A stretch of 59,815 bases of DNA from Helicobacter muridarum (GCF_000765805.2 NZ_JRPD02000011.1:1-59815); one strand, 5' to 3'. Positions 1 through 10,116 are shown, counted from the first letter of the stretch. Translations and numbers: made by a program. Notes: generated by a model from the sequence alone, not told the origin.

Positions 1-164
1 TGCTTATCATTACCTTTAAGGTTTGTAGATTGAATATTTAAGCTATTTGGAATCTTAATATCCACAGGATTTATATCCTGTGTAATTGATACTTGATTGC
101 ATAAATTGTTATAGCTTTTGCTTGAACATTTGGAATTAACAATTTGTTCCTTATTGCTACTTAA
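1..164. repeat. Exact 164-bp copy of the rlmN 5' segment
   Basis: Bases 1-164 are identical to 1931-2094, in the same orientation. The match stops at base 165 (ctaac here, gatag in rlmN). Its left limit is unknown because the window starts here. In rlmN the segment encodes residues 6-60. In this copy the same frame is closed by stops just upstream of the repeat (TAG and TGA on the minus strand), so it is not a second functional 5' end. An 8-bp inverted repeat with a 4-nt loop lies inside at 63-82. It may be a real dispersed element or a duplication, or an assembly artefact if base 1 is a contig end. Confidence 0.95.
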
Positions 165-780
165 CTAACAAACTCATTATGATAGAAGCGCATTTTTCTT
201 GAAAACATAAAATCGATTGTAAATATTGATTTATCTTGTATTTTAAGATAAGATTACAATTTTGTCATAGTGCTAGAAATTTCTCAAATATATTCTTTAA
301 GGATAGATAAAATACAATTAGCACTACTCTTAAATGCGGTCTTGTAAGCATGTAAGAAAGCACAATCATCATAACAATCATGACTATATATTCTATATTG
401 ATTTTTATATCAAATAGGACATATGTTTTAGCATTTGGCAAACCATCGCAAATTATCATCTATCACACAAAAATAAACGTGCTTTTTGAAATATAAAATG
501 CGCAAAAGATTCTACAATATCCCTATTGCTATTATAAATAAAAGACATAAATAATATATTTTATATCCTTAATGGTAATGACCTTCCCAAATATTAATCT
601 TATTGGCAATTTATTAGATAGATTTTAGTTGCATATCCATAAGTGCGTATATAACAAAATATTGAAATGTAACCTAAAACTAGCATCTTAAAACGTTAAG
701 TTTTATTTCGACTTATATTTGGCTATGCCATAGAAGATTCATTAGCATTTTACTATTTAATTCTGATACAACAATAATTG
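165..780. other. Non-coding stretch left of rlmN
   Basis: About 615 bases between the repeat copy and the rlmN stop. The longest open frame (minus strand, 265-459, 64 codons) has no ribosome site and no recognisable similarity, and I treat it as chance. No hairpin followed by a T-run, tRNA or riboswitch was seen. Confidence 0.5.
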
Positions 781-2109
781 CTATATATTTGTTGGCTTAT
801 TTTGTAATGTGCCTCCATTTATAACTTTCTGCCTTAATTGCCCACACGCAGCACTTATGTCTAACCCCCTTGATTCCCTAATAGTTGCTACAATACCTTT
901 TTTGTAGAGATAATCCGCAAAAAGCTTCAAACGTTCTCTACTTGGTCTCTCAAACTCGCTTTCACTATGTGGATTAAACGGAATCAGATTAACTTTTGCT
1001 CTAAATCCATTCAAAAGACTAACCAACTTTTTGGCATGATCTAAGCTATCATTTACATTATGTAACATCAGATACTCAAAGAGTATCTTATTTCTAGAGC
1101 GGATTGGGAAATTTCTTAGAGATTCCAAAACTTGAGCAATATTCCAAGATTTGTTAATTGGCATTAATCTATCACGAAGAGAATCATCAACAGCATGCAA
1201 AGATAAAGCTATTTGGACATCTAAATTCATATCTGCAAGTTTTGCTATTTGTGGAACTATACCGCTAGTTGATATAGTTTGCCTCCTAGTAGCAATATTT
1301 AGCCCATCTTTGTGGCTAATAATTTTAATAGCTCTAACAACATTATTTAAATTATCAAGAGGCTCACCCATACCCATAAACACAATATTTACGCTCTTGT
1401 TAGAATCTAAACCATTATCGCGTTTCAAGAATACCACCTGCTCTACAATTTCCCCAGAGGTAAGATTACGTACAAAGCCTCCCTTAGCAGTAGAACAGAA
1501 AGTACAACCAATCTTACAACCTATTTGACTAGATAAGCAAAATGTGTATTTCTCACTTTTCAAAACCTTGCCGCAATCATCAACAACTCTATCTTTCATA
1601 AGAATCAAAACAGATTCAAAGAAGAGATTATCACCTGTTTGAAAGAGATATTTCTTTGTTCCGTCACTACTTTGTTCAATATGCTTAATATTTAAATTAG
1701 ATATTGAAAATATGGAGTTTAATCTATATCTATCAGCCTTAGAAATATTGCTCATAACATCAAAACTAGTGGTATATTTGCTATAAAGCCAACTATATAT
1801 TTGCTTAGAACGAAAGCCTAATGCTGAATTCTGCTTTTTTGTTATAAATTGTCTATGATTAGATTTTAAAGACTCTATCCCCATATCTAAAACTTGCAAT
1901 ATCTCCTCTGGAAATAAACAATATATATGCTGCTTATCATTACCTTTAAGGTTTGTAGATTGAATATTTAAGCTATTTGGAATCTTAATATCCACAGGAT
2001 TTATATCCTGTGTAATTGATACTTGATTGCATAAATTGTTATAGCTTTTGCTTGAACATTTGGAATTAACAATTTGTTCCTTATTGCTACTTAAGATAGC
2101 TTCATTCAA
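781..2109 (-). CDS. rlmN: 23S rRNA (adenine2503-C2)/tRNA A37 methyltransferase RlmN
   Basis: Radical-SAM enzyme that methylates C2 of A2503 in 23S rRNA and A37 in some tRNAs, in the cytoplasm. The CxxxCxxC cluster is at residues C198/C202/C205, followed by the GMGEP motif. The two catalytic cysteines are present: C191 in CLSSQ and C422 in ACGQL. The start is a TTG at 2109, five bases after a clear GGAGG. A TTG seven codons upstream (2130) is open but has no such site. Typical RlmN begins at the segment that here starts near residue 61 (IYCLFPEEIL). Residues 6-60 are an extra Asn/Ser-rich tail encoded by the 164-bp repeat also found at the window start. The enzyme core is intact, so activity is expected; the tail is the oddity. 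Confidence 0.93.
   Translation of the reverse strand: MNEAILSSNKEQIVNSKCSSKSYNNLCNQVSITQDINPVDIKIPNSLNIQSTNLKGNDKQHIYCLFPEEILQVLDMGIESLKSNHRQFITKKQNSALGFRSKQIYSWLYSKYTTSFDVMSNISKADRYRLNSIFSISNLNIKHIEQSSDGTKKYLFQTGDNLFFESVLILMKDRVVDDCGKVLKSEKYTFCLSSQIGCKIGCTFCSTAKGGFVRNLTSGEIVEQVVFLKRDNGLDSNKSVNIVFMGMGEPLDNLNNVVRAIKIISHKDGLNIATRRQTISTSGIVPQIAKLADMNLDVQIALSLHAVDDSLRDRLMPINKSWNIAQVLESLRNFPIRSRNKILFEYLMLHNVNDSLDHAKKLVSLLNGFRAKVNLIPFNPHSESEFERPSRERLKLFADYLYKKGIVATIRESRGLDISAACGQLRQKVINGGTLQNKPTNI
1931..2094. repeat. Second copy of the 164-bp repeat, in frame inside rlmN
   Basis: Identical to bases 1-164. It encodes residues 6-60 of RlmN and ends almost exactly where the conserved RlmN core begins. 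It contains the inverted repeat cacaggat-ttat-atcctgtg at 1993-2012, which can fold as an 8-bp stem in the transcript. Confidence 0.95.
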
Positions 2110-2181
2110 ATTAACCTCCAACCCAAACAAAAATTTAATGTCAAAAATAATTTATAAATAGCTATTTATCAATGGCTAGCC

Positions 2182-3273
2182 CTATTGTATAGGCTGTATA
2201 GTTTTATTGTCCGCTTTTGTATTTTCTAGGAAATCAATCAGCATTGCTGCACATTGCATATAGGCTTGACTTACTAAACTATCTGGCTGATAGAAGCTAA
2301 TTGGCTTTCCTATATCACTAGATTCTACTATTTTAGGCTCTAGGGGGATTTTTGCTACTACTTTCGTATTAAAATGGTTGGCTAGATTATTGGAATTACC
2401 GCTACCAAATATATCATATTTATTATTGCAATTTGGACAAATAAAGCCACTCATGTTTTCTATAATTCCAAAGATTGGAATCTGACATTTGACAAACATA
2501 TCCAAAGCACGTTCACCATCATCTATTGCAACCATTTGCGGAGTTGTTACATTTATACCTGCTCCTACAGGAACACTTTGAGCTATAGTAAGTTGGGCAT
2601 CTCCTGTACCTGGTGGCATGTCAATAACCATAATATCAAGCTCATCCCAATCCACATCTTGCAGAAGCTGCGTCAATGCTCGCATAACCAAAGGACCTCT
2701 CCAAACAAGGCTCTCCCCTTTGTCATATAAAACTCCCATGCTCATTATTTTAACTCCAAATTTCTCTAATGGAATTAGCTTTTTACCATCTACGCTTACA
2801 TCTGGTTTAATATCAGATAATCCTAGCATGCGTGGGATATTTGGACCATATACATCAGCATCAAGCAAGCCTACCTTTTTGCCGCTTTTTGCTAGAGATA
2901 TGGCTAGATTCACACTCGAAGTAGACTTACCAACACCTCCCTTACCACTGCTTACCATAACAAAATGCTTTATACTAGGGGCTATATTTTTTGTTTCTTG
3001 AGATTGAGCTGCTTGCTTTTTTTGTGTGTTCGGAGTATGTGTTTCTATATCTACATTAGCAAACCCTAGATTACTAGTTTCTTCTAACACTCTCTTTTTT
3101 ACCTCTGATATGACTTCTTCATTGCCAGATGGAATCATAATTTTCATATAGCAAACATTATTGTTGATTCGAATATCACTTACAAAACCAAAATGTATAA
3201 TATCTTTCTCGAAATTGGGATAAATAACTCTACGTAATGCCTCTATGACTTGCTCTTTTGTAGTGGGTTGCAT
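2182..3273 (-). CDS. apbC: Mrp/ApbC family iron-sulfur cluster carrier ATPase
   Basis: Cytoplasmic P-loop ATPase that carries and transfers [4Fe-4S] clusters to apo-proteins. The N-terminal 80 residues match the MIP18/DUF59 domain. A variable linker (about 80-100) leads to the MinD-type ATPase with deviant Walker A GKGGVGKST at 110-118. DMPPGTGDAQL follows at about 218-228, and the cluster-binding CxxC is C279/C282. At 363 residues it has the usual family length. The ATG is preceded by GAGGAAA. It lies downstream of nothing on its strand and is divergent from hemD (109-bp gap). rlmN follows 72 bases further on, so the two may be co-transcribed. Confidence 0.93.
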   Translation of the reverse strand: MQPTTKEQVIEALRRVIYPNFEKDIIHFGFVSDIRINNNVCYMKIMIPSGNEEVISEVKKRVLEETSNLGFANVDIETHTPNTQKKQAAQSQETKNIAPSIKHFVMVSSGKGGVGKSTSSVNLAISLAKSGKKVGLLDADVYGPNIPRMLGLSDIKPDVSVDGKKLIPLEKFGVKIMSMGVLYDKGESLVWRGPLVMRALTQLLQDVDWDELDIMVIDMPPGTGDAQLTIAQSVPVGAGINVTTPQMVAIDDGERALDMFVKCQIPIFGIIENMSGFICPNCNNKYDIFGSGNSNNLANHFNTKVVAKIPLEPKIVESSDIGKPISFYQPDSLVSQAYMQCAAMLIDFLENTKADNKTIQPIQ

Positions 3274-3382
3274 ATTTTCCTCATAATTTTTGAAATTTAA
3301 TGGATTTTAGCATAAAGTTGGAACATATTATGTTTTTAAATATAACATTACATTAAATAAAATTCGTTTTAAGGCTCATGTT

Positions 3383-4150
3383 ATGATTTATATTCTCAAA
3401 TCTGATAAAGACCCCATCATAAATGAAAGCTACCTATCACATAATGTGTGCTTACTATCATTATTGCAGATTCAATTTCATGATTTTAGTTTAGACTTAG
3501 AACAAATAAATAAAGCTGATTATTTGCTTTTTACCTCCAAAAACGCTCTCAAAGCAATAATAAATCATAGTTACTTTGATTTGTTAGCAAATAAACAAGC
3601 ATTGTTTATAGGAGAAAAAAGCAAAAACATTTGGTTGCAAAAAGGCGGTAAATATGCCGTATCTCCTGCGGATTTAGGGGTTAGTGAGTGCAATAATGGA
3701 AAAAAATTTGCAGAGATTATCTCTCCTATTGTTAACGGGAAGAACATTTTGTATCTGTGTGGAAAAGATAGGGCTACAGACTTTAAAGTTCTGCTTAAAG
3801 ATTCTTTCATACAAGAAGTTATTGTATATTCAAGCATAGAAAATTGCAATCCAGACACAAATCTTTCCAATATAAGCGAAAATGCACAATCCAGCGATAC
3901 ATTTGAAGATGAGAGTATATTTATATTTGGCTCTCCAAAACATTATCAAGTATTTTGCAAATATTACAGATGGAATCTCTCATGGCTTGCCATATCTCTA
4001 GGCGATACTACATTCCAATCCTTTGGCAACAATGTCCGCAAGCTTAATGCAAAAGGCAATTTTCAAAAGGCATTAAAGGTAGCTCAAGCCCTTTGCGGTA
4101 CAACACCATTGCAACACAATATCCCAGTAGATGTTGATAACGTATTTTAA
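3383..4150 (+). CDS. hemD: Uroporphyrinogen-III synthase
   Basis: Closes and isomerises hydroxymethylbilane to uroporphyrinogen III in heme synthesis. The family is poorly conserved in sequence. The features that fit are the LLFTSKNAL segment (residues about 47-55), the FIGEKSKN strand-turn near 76-83, and an IFGSPKHYQVF segment near 180 (the usual FTSPS position). Length (255) is right. It reads as a soluble two-lobed protein without membrane segments. The downstream RDD gene starts five bases after its stop, suggesting coupling. Identification rests on overall pattern rather than a strict motif. Confidence 0.75.
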   Translation: MIYILKSDKDPIINESYLSHNVCLLSLLQIQFHDFSLDLEQINKADYLLFTSKNALKAIINHSYFDLLANKQALFIGEKSKNIWLQKGGKYAVSPADLGVSECNNGKKFAEIISPIVNGKNILYLCGKDRATDFKVLLKDSFIQEVIVYSSIENCNPDTNLSNISENAQSSDTFEDESIFIFGSPKHYQVFCKYYRWNLSWLAISLGDTTFQSFGNNVRKLNAKGNFQKALKVAQALCGTTPLQHNIPVDVDNVF

Positions 4151-4155
4151 ACTTA

Positions 4156-4866
4156 GTGGAGCAATCGCACTTGAGCAAAAATGCAAACAAGAAATTATTA
4201 CGTCCTAAAAACAAAATTAAAGCCAATAAATTCCTCGATGGACAAAAAGAAGCATTAAACTCTAATCCAAACACAAAAAGCAATCAAAAATCTAATAAGG
4301 GCTTCCTTATTGAAAGATTAAAAGCATTCATAACTGATATATTCCTAATAAATATGCCAATTTTATATATAACAACATATGTAATATTAGATGGCAAGCA
4401 AAGCCTATTAGATAATCAAATAGCTATTGCTATATGCACTAGTTGCTATTGTGTCATAATATTTTTCTTTTTATGGCGTTTTGGTCAAACGCCAGGCTTT
4501 CGATATGCAGAGATAGCCATAGTTAGTATTAATTACAACAATCAAGAGAATCTAAATCATGATTCTAATACCATAAATGGAAGCTCAAAGAAAAATCACT
4601 TTAACACAGAAAGAGATTCTAATATTAGAGAAAAATCTATTAAATCTAGCAACATATCTAGCCTAAACACAAAGCCATATAGCATTTCAAAACCAAAAGC
4701 ATGGCAATGCCTTGTATTTATTGCAGTATGGTTAATTGAGATAAGTTTCTTTTTGTGGGTTATTTATTTTTTGCGTAAAGATAAAAGAAGTTTACATGAA
4801 ATTCTATCTCACACTAAAATTATATATAAGCAAAACCAAGCAAGGAAAAAAAATAACGTTATGTAG
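4156..4866 (+). CDS. RDD family membrane protein
   Basis: Inner-membrane protein of unknown function. The RDD domain is recognised from RLKAFITDIF at about residue 49, a hydrophobic segment (55-75), a second at about 90-110 followed by WRFGQTPGFR, and a third near 190-215. A GTG start five bases after the hemD stop is the only sensible one. Between the second and third membrane segments (about 128-180) there is an Asn/Ser/Lys-rich loop that typical RDD proteins lack. This is one of several such insertions in the window. No substrate can be inferred. Confidence 0.75.
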   Translation: MEQSHLSKNANKKLLRPKNKIKANKFLDGQKEALNSNPNTKSNQKSNKGFLIERLKAFITDIFLINMPILYITTYVILDGKQSLLDNQIAIAICTSCYCVIIFFFLWRFGQTPGFRYAEIAIVSINYNNQENLNHDSNTINGSSKKNHFNTERDSNIREKSIKSSNISSLNTKPYSISKPKAWQCLVFIAVWLIEISFFLWVIYFLRKDKRSLHEILSHTKIIYKQNQARKKNNVM

Positions 4867-4921
4867 TTTATTATATATCAATAGTAAAATAACCCTGTTT
4901 TTAATATATGCCAGATAAGTA

Positions 4922-4935
4922 GGAATTACTTTTGC
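4922..4935 (+). promoter_or_regulatory. Sigma-54-type promoter upstream of flgJ-like gene
   Basis: The sequence aggaattacttttgctt has GG at 4922-4923 and GC at 4934-4935, separated by exactly 10 bases, with the TTTGCTT context usual at the -12 element. It lies 44 bases upstream of the rod-protein start. Campylobacterote rod and hook genes are commonly RpoN-dependent, which fits. No sigma-70 -10 box competes nearby. Confidence 0.55.
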
Positions 4936-4979
4936 TTAGGCTTACAAACAACTATTACATAGAATAAAAGGAGTTATTT

Positions 4980-5312
4980 ATGAAAATAGATTCTACTAAT
5001 GCAATAAACTCTCTTGCAAATGCAAAACAGAGCAGTCTAATTACTAATCTTAAGAATAAAATTGGAAAGGGTGTTGATAATAATGATGCTGCACTAAGAG
5101 AGCAAACAGATAAATTTGAAGCACTGTTCATTAAAACTTTGCTTGATTCGTCATTAAATATGGATAATCCGCTATATCCAAAGCAGCCCGGTGCTGATAT
5201 TTACAATGCCATGTATAAAGAGCAATTATCAGAGAGCTTAAGTGGTAGATTTGGATATAGCGAGCTATTATTCCAATACCTAAAAGACCAACAAAAGCTT
5301 AATAATCAATAA
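4980..5312 (+). CDS. flgJ: FlgJ-type flagellar rod-binding protein
   Basis: Small (110 aa) protein corresponding to the N-terminal rod-capping domain of FlgJ without the muramidase domain, as is usual in campylobacterotes. Diagnostic segments are [18 protein letters not shown] (about 41-58) and the [13 protein letters not shown] helix (about 76-88), leading to a C-terminal helix. It is expected in the periplasm, helping rod assembly. An AAAGGAG site precedes the ATG. It stands alone between the RDD gene and convergent mnmG, behind a sigma-54-like promoter, so it is probably transcribed with the middle flagellar class. Confidence 0.82.
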   Translation: MKIDSTNAINSLANAKQSSLITNLKNKIGKGVDNNDAALREQTDKFEALFIKTLLDSSLNMDNPLYPKQPGADIYNAMYKEQLSESLSGRFGYSELLFQYLKDQQKLNNQ

Positions 5313-5392
5313 CCAAGTTATTATAATTACATTACCTTTAAGCTATAACATAAACATAATGTTTTAATGAAAATCAGGCATTTAAGCTTAAT

Positions 5393-7393
5393 CTATAGAA
5401 GTTCTTTTTGTCTATTATGCATGATTATGTTTAACTCTAGCACCTCTAAGCTTGCAGGGGTTACACCACTAACTAGCGAGGCTTCTTGAAGATTCTTTGG
5501 CTTATATAGACTTAGCTTTTCAATGACTTCAAGGCTTAAACCAGAAATGCCTTCATACACAAAATTATCTGGTATTTTTAGACTTAAAGCTCTCTTACTC
5601 CGAATAATTTGCTCTTCTTGTTTACGAATATAATCTTGGTATTTTGCCGTAATTCGTAATTGCTCTAATGCCCTATCGCTCAAAGGAGATAAACTAGTAT
5701 GCAATTCTTTCATCTTGTAGGTATTCATGCTATCTCTACCTAGTATTAGTGCTAGATTGCAAGGATTGCTAAATGGTTCTTCATTTATTTTTGCTAGTGT
5801 ATCTAGGTTTTGCTTATTTGGAGTAAAGCGATATTCTAACAGAGATAGATTAGATTGTATATCATCCATATCCTTTTGCAAAGAATCTATGATTCTAGAA
5901 TCTAGTAATCCCAATTCTCTAGCATATGGCAACATTCTAAAGCAAGCATTATCTTCGCGAAGCAACAAGCGATATTCTGCCCTACTTGTAAAAACCCTAT
6001 ATGGCTCATTTGTACCTTTTGTAACCAAGTCATCAATCATCACTCCAATATAACTCTCATCTCTTCTCAATATCAAGGATTCTCTACTGCTTTTTCCTCT
6101 TTGGGATAGTAGGCTAAGGCTAGCGTTAATTCCGGCAATGATTCCTTGTGCAGCTGCCTCCTCATATCCTGTAGTGCCATTTACTTGTCCAGCTAAGTAT
6201 AGATTCTTAATGATTTTTGATTCTAATGTATGATAGAGGTTTGTAGGCTGACTATAATCATACTCAATAGCATAGCCATAGCGAGTAATATGTGCATTTT
6301 CTAACCCTTGTATAGATTGAATCACGTCTTCTTGGACTTGATAAGGCAAACTTGTAGTTAGCCCATTTATATAATATTCAGACGCGCTATATGTCTGCGG
6401 CTCTAAGAAAAGCTGATGTCTCTCTTTCTCACTAAAACGATTTATCTTGTCTTCTATGCTTGGACAATATCTTGGACCAACCCCTTGTATTTGTCCTGTA
6501 AAAAGAGGAGCGCGATAAAAATTACTTCTTATAATTTCATGTGTATTTTCATTAGTATATGTCACAAAGCAAGGCAACTCTTTAGGCAAGAATCTATCAT
6601 GTTTAATCCTACTTAAAAGAAATTGTGAGATGATATTATCTTTTTTATGATGAATAAAATCATGAGTTAAAAGGCTAAAGTATGGTGCTTGTTTTTGATT
6701 AGAATCCCCTTGTTTATTTTCTAAATCAGCATAAGCATCTCCATAGTGCTTTTGCAAATTAGAAGAATCTATACTACTGCCAAGAATTCTAGGGCATGTT
6801 CCAGTTTTTAACCTAGAAAGTGGGATTCCCAATGATTGCAAACTTTGGCTTAATTCATTGCTGGCAATCTCCCCTACCCTACCATTTTTGCTCTTATTTT
6901 CGCCAATGTGAATTAATCCACTAAGGAATGTCCCAGCTGTTAGTATTATTTTCTCTGCAAAGAATTGCTTTTTAATTGAAATTTCAACGCCTATAGCTCT
7001 AGAATCATTGCTTAAAATCCTTATAACATTAGCTTGAATTATGTTTAGATTCCTAGTTTGCAATAGAAAATCCCTAACATACTTTCTATATAAGTCCATA
7101 TCAATTTGTGCTCTAGTACCTCGCACAGCTGGACCTTTGGAGGCATTTAATATTCTATATTGCAATCCACTAATATCTGTGATAGCCCCCATTAGTCCGC
7201 CTAAACTATCTACTTCTTTTGTCAAATGTCCCTTGCCTAAACCGCCTATTGCTGGATTACAGCTAGCTAGCGCGATATTATCTATTAGATGAGTAATAAG
7301 TAATGTTTTTAAACCCATTTTCGCACAAATATGGCTAGCTTCAACTCCAGCATGCCCACCGCCTATAACTATTATGTCGTAGTGATTTTGCAT
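5393..7393 (-). CDS. mnmG: tRNA uridine-5-carboxymethylaminomethyl modification enzyme MnmG
   Basis: FAD enzyme that works with MnmE to install cmnm5 on wobble U34 of tRNAs. The Rossmann motif GGGHAGVEA is at 11-19, followed by [12 protein letters not shown]. The LKTGT motif appears as LKTGTCPR, and [12 protein letters not shown] lies near 410-421. The C-terminal helical GidA domain is complete. At 666 residues it is slightly longer than usual. The extra length includes a short polar loop near 230 ([11 protein letters not shown]). It is divergent from cdsA across an 81-bp gap holding promoters for both. Confidence 0.96.
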   Translation of the reverse strand: MQNHYDIIVIGGGHAGVEASHICAKMGLKTLLITHLIDNIALASCNPAIGGLGKGHLTKEVDSLGGLMGAITDISGLQYRILNASKGPAVRGTRAQIDMDLYRKYVRDFLLQTRNLNIIQANVIRILSNDSRAIGVEISIKKQFFAEKIILTAGTFLSGLIHIGENKSKNGRVGEIASNELSQSLQSLGIPLSRLKTGTCPRILGSSIDSSNLQKHYGDAYADLENKQGDSNQKQAPYFSLLTHDFIHHKKDNIISQFLLSRIKHDRFLPKELPCFVTYTNENTHEIIRSNFYRAPLFTGQIQGVGPRYCPSIEDKINRFSEKERHQLFLEPQTYSASEYYINGLTTSLPYQVQEDVIQSIQGLENAHITRYGYAIEYDYSQPTNLYHTLESKIIKNLYLAGQVNGTTGYEEAAAQGIIAGINASLSLLSQRGKSSRESLILRRDESYIGVMIDDLVTKGTNEPYRVFTSRAEYRLLLREDNACFRMLPYARELGLLDSRIIDSLQKDMDDIQSNLSLLEYRFTPNKQNLDTLAKINEEPFSNPCNLALILGRDSMNTYKMKELHTSLSPLSDRALEQLRITAKYQDYIRKQEEQIIRSKRALSLKIPDNFVYEGISGLSLEVIEKLSLYKPKNLQEASLVSGVTPASLEVLELNIIMHNRQKELL

Positions 7394-7436
7394 TTTTATA
7401 CCCGAATTGATGATTTTAAAGGTAAAATTATAGTCA

Positions 7437-7442
7437 TTTTTG
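7437..7442 (-). promoter_or_regulatory. -10 box for mnmG
   Basis: TATAAT on the minus strand, about 44 bases upstream of the mnmG ATG, in the short divergent region shared with cdsA. The -35 is not distinct, which is normal for Helicobacter sigma-70 promoters. Confidence 0.45.
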
Positions 7443-7474
7443 AGTTTATAAAATATTAAAGGTTAAAGGAGGCA

Positions 7475-8593
7475 ATGATGCAAAATGATTCACAAGCCCA
7501 AGCTATGAATGCAGATGCGCAAGATATAAGCACATCAGCTACCAATCAAAATATTAACACTGATTCAAATAATAGCTTAAATCATGGAACAAACATAGAC
7601 AAACAAGATAATATAAAAATCAACTCTAGCAATTCATTGCAAAGCGAAAATCTTAGTATAGAGAACAATAAAATAACCAACGAAACATCTAGCACAGAAT
7701 CTTATAAAAACAACCAAGATTCAAATATTTCTACAGATAGCTTTAATACACAAGAAACAAACATTGCTCAAAATAATCTCAACCAAACTAGCACTATAAG
7801 TTCTGCCCAATCAGGCATAAAGTCGCTTGTAATGCAAGATAGTACAAGAGTATGGAGTGCTATTGTTATGCTCGTTGCAGTAATCATTGTGCTTGGTATG
7901 GATAATGTAGTCCTTACTTGGCTTGTCATGGGTATTATATATTTACTAGCTATGAAAGAAGGTGCAAATATATACAAAATCCCATTTGGAATCTTTAGTA
8001 TTTCTATGTCAGTATTACTATGGATAGGGTTATATTTTAGTTCAAATTCTTTTGCAGTGGTTGCTTGTGTGCTATGTATTATATCTTTATATTGTGTTAC
8101 AGATAATTCAGAATCAAGCACAAAGAATTTATTCCCATTTATATATCCTAGTCTACCTTTTGTAGCTATATATGTGATCTACAACGAATATGGTGTTGGA
8201 TTCTTAGCATGGCTTATAGCTACTATATGCGTAGCAGACATATTTGCATTTTATGGTGGCAAAATACTAGGAAAAACACAGCTTTGTTCTGCTTCTCCAA
8301 ACAAAACCATAGAGGGCGCAATCTGTGGTGTTATATCTGGCGTTGTGATTGGATCTATCTTTGGAATTGGAATCTTTGGTGGATTCTCTATTGCTTTCCT
8401 AGCAAGCATATTTATTGTTATATTATCAATAATTGGAGACTTGGTTGAAAGCTCGTTAAAGCGCAGGGCACAAATAAAAGATTCAAGCTCAATTCTGCCA
8501 GGACATGGCGGTGTGCTTGATAGAATAGATGCCCTTATGTTTGGGGCTGTAGGTATGTTACTTATTCTATCTTTACTAGATATATACCAATAA
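7475..8593 (+). CDS. cdsA: Phosphatidate cytidylyltransferase CdsA with long polar N-terminal tail
   Basis: Inner-membrane enzyme making CDP-diacylglycerol from phosphatidic acid and CTP, the branch point of phospholipid synthesis. The polytopic core spans about residues 120-372. The family signature lies at 326-350, with [10 protein letters not shown] then [10 protein letters not shown]. The start is fixed by AGGAGG directly before two ATGs (7475 and 7478; the second has better spacing). Typical CdsA is about 260-270 aa. Here about 118 residues rich in Asn, Ser, Gln and Thr precede the first membrane helix, without a signal peptide, so they should be a cytosolic disordered tail. Confidence 0.93.
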   Translation: MMQNDSQAQAMNADAQDISTSATNQNINTDSNNSLNHGTNIDKQDNIKINSSNSLQSENLSIENNKITNETSSTESYKNNQDSNISTDSFNTQETNIAQNNLNQTSTISSAQSGIKSLVMQDSTRVWSAIVMLVAVIIVLGMDNVVLTWLVMGIIYLLAMKEGANIYKIPFGIFSISMSVLLWIGLYFSSNSFAVVACVLCIISLYCVTDNSESSTKNLFPFIYPSLPFVAIYVIYNEYGVGFLAWLIATICVADIFAFYGGKILGKTQLCSASPNKTIEGAICGVISGVVIGSIFGIGIFGGFSIAFLASIFIVILSIIGDLVESSLKRRAQIKDSSSILPGHGGVLDRIDALMFGAVGMLLILSLLDIYQ

Positions 8594-8689
8594 TCTATTA
8601 ATATTAGAGTAAAAAGTAACCACTAGTTATGCTCGTATTATAACTTAGTCATTAAAAATTAAACATTTGTGTCTTATCATAAGGCATTA

Positions 8690-8698
8690 TGTTATAAT
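8690..8698 (+). promoter_or_regulatory. Extended -10 promoter for fabZ cluster
   Basis: TGTTATAAT (TGn plus TATAAT) lies 36 bases upstream of the fabZ start and after the 3' end of cdsA. It is the likely promoter of fabZ-lpxA-clpX-mreB. Confidence 0.55.
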
Positions 8699-8734
8699 AT
8701 TAGGAAACTTCATGAATGTTAGGGTTATTTTATA

Positions 8735-9244
8735 ATGAATGATGCAAAACAAACTTCTGATAATACGCAATCTCAAGCCACAAAATATACGAATCTAAAT
8801 ATAGATAAGATTATGAAAATATTACCACATCGCTATCCAATGCTATTGGTAGATAAGGTTAAGGAAATTTGTCCTCATAAAAGCATAACTGCTTATAAAA
8901 ATATAACAATTAATGAACAGGTGTTTATTGGGCACTTTCCCAAAGAGCCAATATATCCTGGTGTAATGATTATTGAGGGAATGGCACAAGCTGGTGGCAT
9001 TCTTGCATTTGTGAGTGAATGGGGTTTAGATTTTGAAGCAAGTAAGGATAAGATAGTCTATTTTATGACAATAGACAAAGTAAAGTTTAGAGTCCCGGTA
9101 AGACCCGGTGATACGCTTTTCTATAACATGCAGGTTATGAAACATAGAAACAATGTATGGCAACTTGAAGGCAAAGCTTTCATAGGAGATATATTAGTAA
9201 GCGAGGCAGAATTAAAGGCTATGGTAACAGATGTGCATAATTGA
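8735..9244 (+). CDS. fabZ: 3-hydroxyacyl-[acyl-carrier-protein] dehydratase FabZ
   Basis: Dehydrates beta-hydroxyacyl-ACP in type II fatty-acid synthesis. Hot-dog fold; catalytic H67 sits in GHFPKEPIYPG and E81 in IIEGMAQAGG. The first 20 residues form a polar extension before LNIDKIMKILPHRYP, the usual beginning. The order fabZ, lpxA, clpX, mreB is the one seen in Helicobacter. It links fatty-acid supply with the acyl-ACP user LpxA immediately downstream. Confidence 0.95.
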   Translation: MNDAKQTSDNTQSQATKYTNLNIDKIMKILPHRYPMLLVDKVKEICPHKSITAYKNITINEQVFIGHFPKEPIYPGVMIIEGMAQAGGILAFVSEWGLDFEASKDKIVYFMTIDKVKFRVPVRPGDTLFYNMQVMKHRNNVWQLEGKAFIGDILVSEAELKAMVTDVHN

Positions 9245-9294
9245 TATATTTTAAATATATTATGTCAATGACTTAATCAATAAAAGGAATGAAA

Positions 9295-10116
9295 ATGAAT
9301 ATTTCTTCAACAGCCAAAATAGCCAAAACAGCCATTATAGAAGGAGAAGTAAATATCGGAGAAAATGTAGTAATAGAGGACTATGTAGTCATTAAAGGCA
9401 ATATAGATATAAATGATAATAGCTATATATATAATCATGTAACAATTAGGGGTAATACTTCTATTGGTAAAGGTAACACAATCTTTCCAAATGCTGTATT
9501 AGGCACAATCCCGCAAGATTTGAAATTCAAGGGCGAAACAACATTTCTAGAAATCGGAGACAATAATCTCATTAGAGAATCTTGCATGTTCAATCCAGGA
9601 ACAGAAGGCGGAGGTGGGATAACCAAAATAGGCAGTAATAATCTTTTTATGGCATATGTCCATGTAGCTCATGATTGCATTATCGGCAACAATAATATAT
9701 TTGCAAATAATGCTACATTAGGGGGACATATACATATTGCCAACTTTGTAAATATTGGAGGCATGACTCCTATACACCAATTTGTTCGCATTGGTGAAGG
9801 AGCAATGATTGCTGGGGCCTCAGCTTTATCACAAGATATTCCACCATACTGCATGGCAGAGGGCAATAGAGCTAAGATTGTTGGGCTTAATAGGTTTCGC
9901 ATGCGTAAAATTATGGATAGATATGTAATAGATAAAATCGATGCTCTCTATAAAAGACTCTTCTCTGGATCACAAAGCCTTAGAGATTTAGCATCTCTAG
10001 AGCTTAAAGTAGCACAAGGTAGCGGAAGCGATGAAAGTGAGATTATTAGTATATGTGAATTTATTTTACAATCAGAAAGAGGCATTCCCCATAGGAGAGG
10101 TGATATAAATGATTGA
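9295..10116 (+). CDS. lpxA: UDP-N-acetylglucosamine O-acyltransferase LpxA
   Basis: First step of lipid A synthesis: transfers a hydroxyacyl chain from ACP to UDP-GlcNAc. A left-handed beta-helix built of hexapeptide repeats fills the first 190 residues. The catalytic His is H126 in AYVHVAHDC. The C-terminal helical domain carries the [12 protein letters not shown] segment. An ATG at 9289 is in frame but sits one base after the AAGGA site; the ATG at 9295 has normal spacing and is preferred. Its last 8 bases overlap the clpX start (ATGATTGA), which indicates translational coupling. Confidence 0.95.
   Translation: MNISSTAKIAKTAIIEGEVNIGENVVIEDYVVIKGNIDINDNSYIYNHVTIRGNTSIGKGNTIFPNAVLGTIPQDLKFKGETTFLEIGDNNLIRESCMFNPGTEGGGGITKIGSNNLFMAYVHVAHDCIIGNNNIFANNATLGGHIHIANFVNIGGMTPIHQFVRIGEGAMIAGASALSQDIPPYCMAEGNRAKIVGLNRFRMRKIMDRYVIDKIDALYKRLFSGSQSLRDLASLELKVAQGSGSDESEIISICEFILQSERGIPHRRGDIND

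Noticed and set aside
265..459. 64-codon minus-strand open frame left of rlmN
   Set aside because: No ribosome site, no similarity, and hydrophobic composition typical of random AT-rich sequence.
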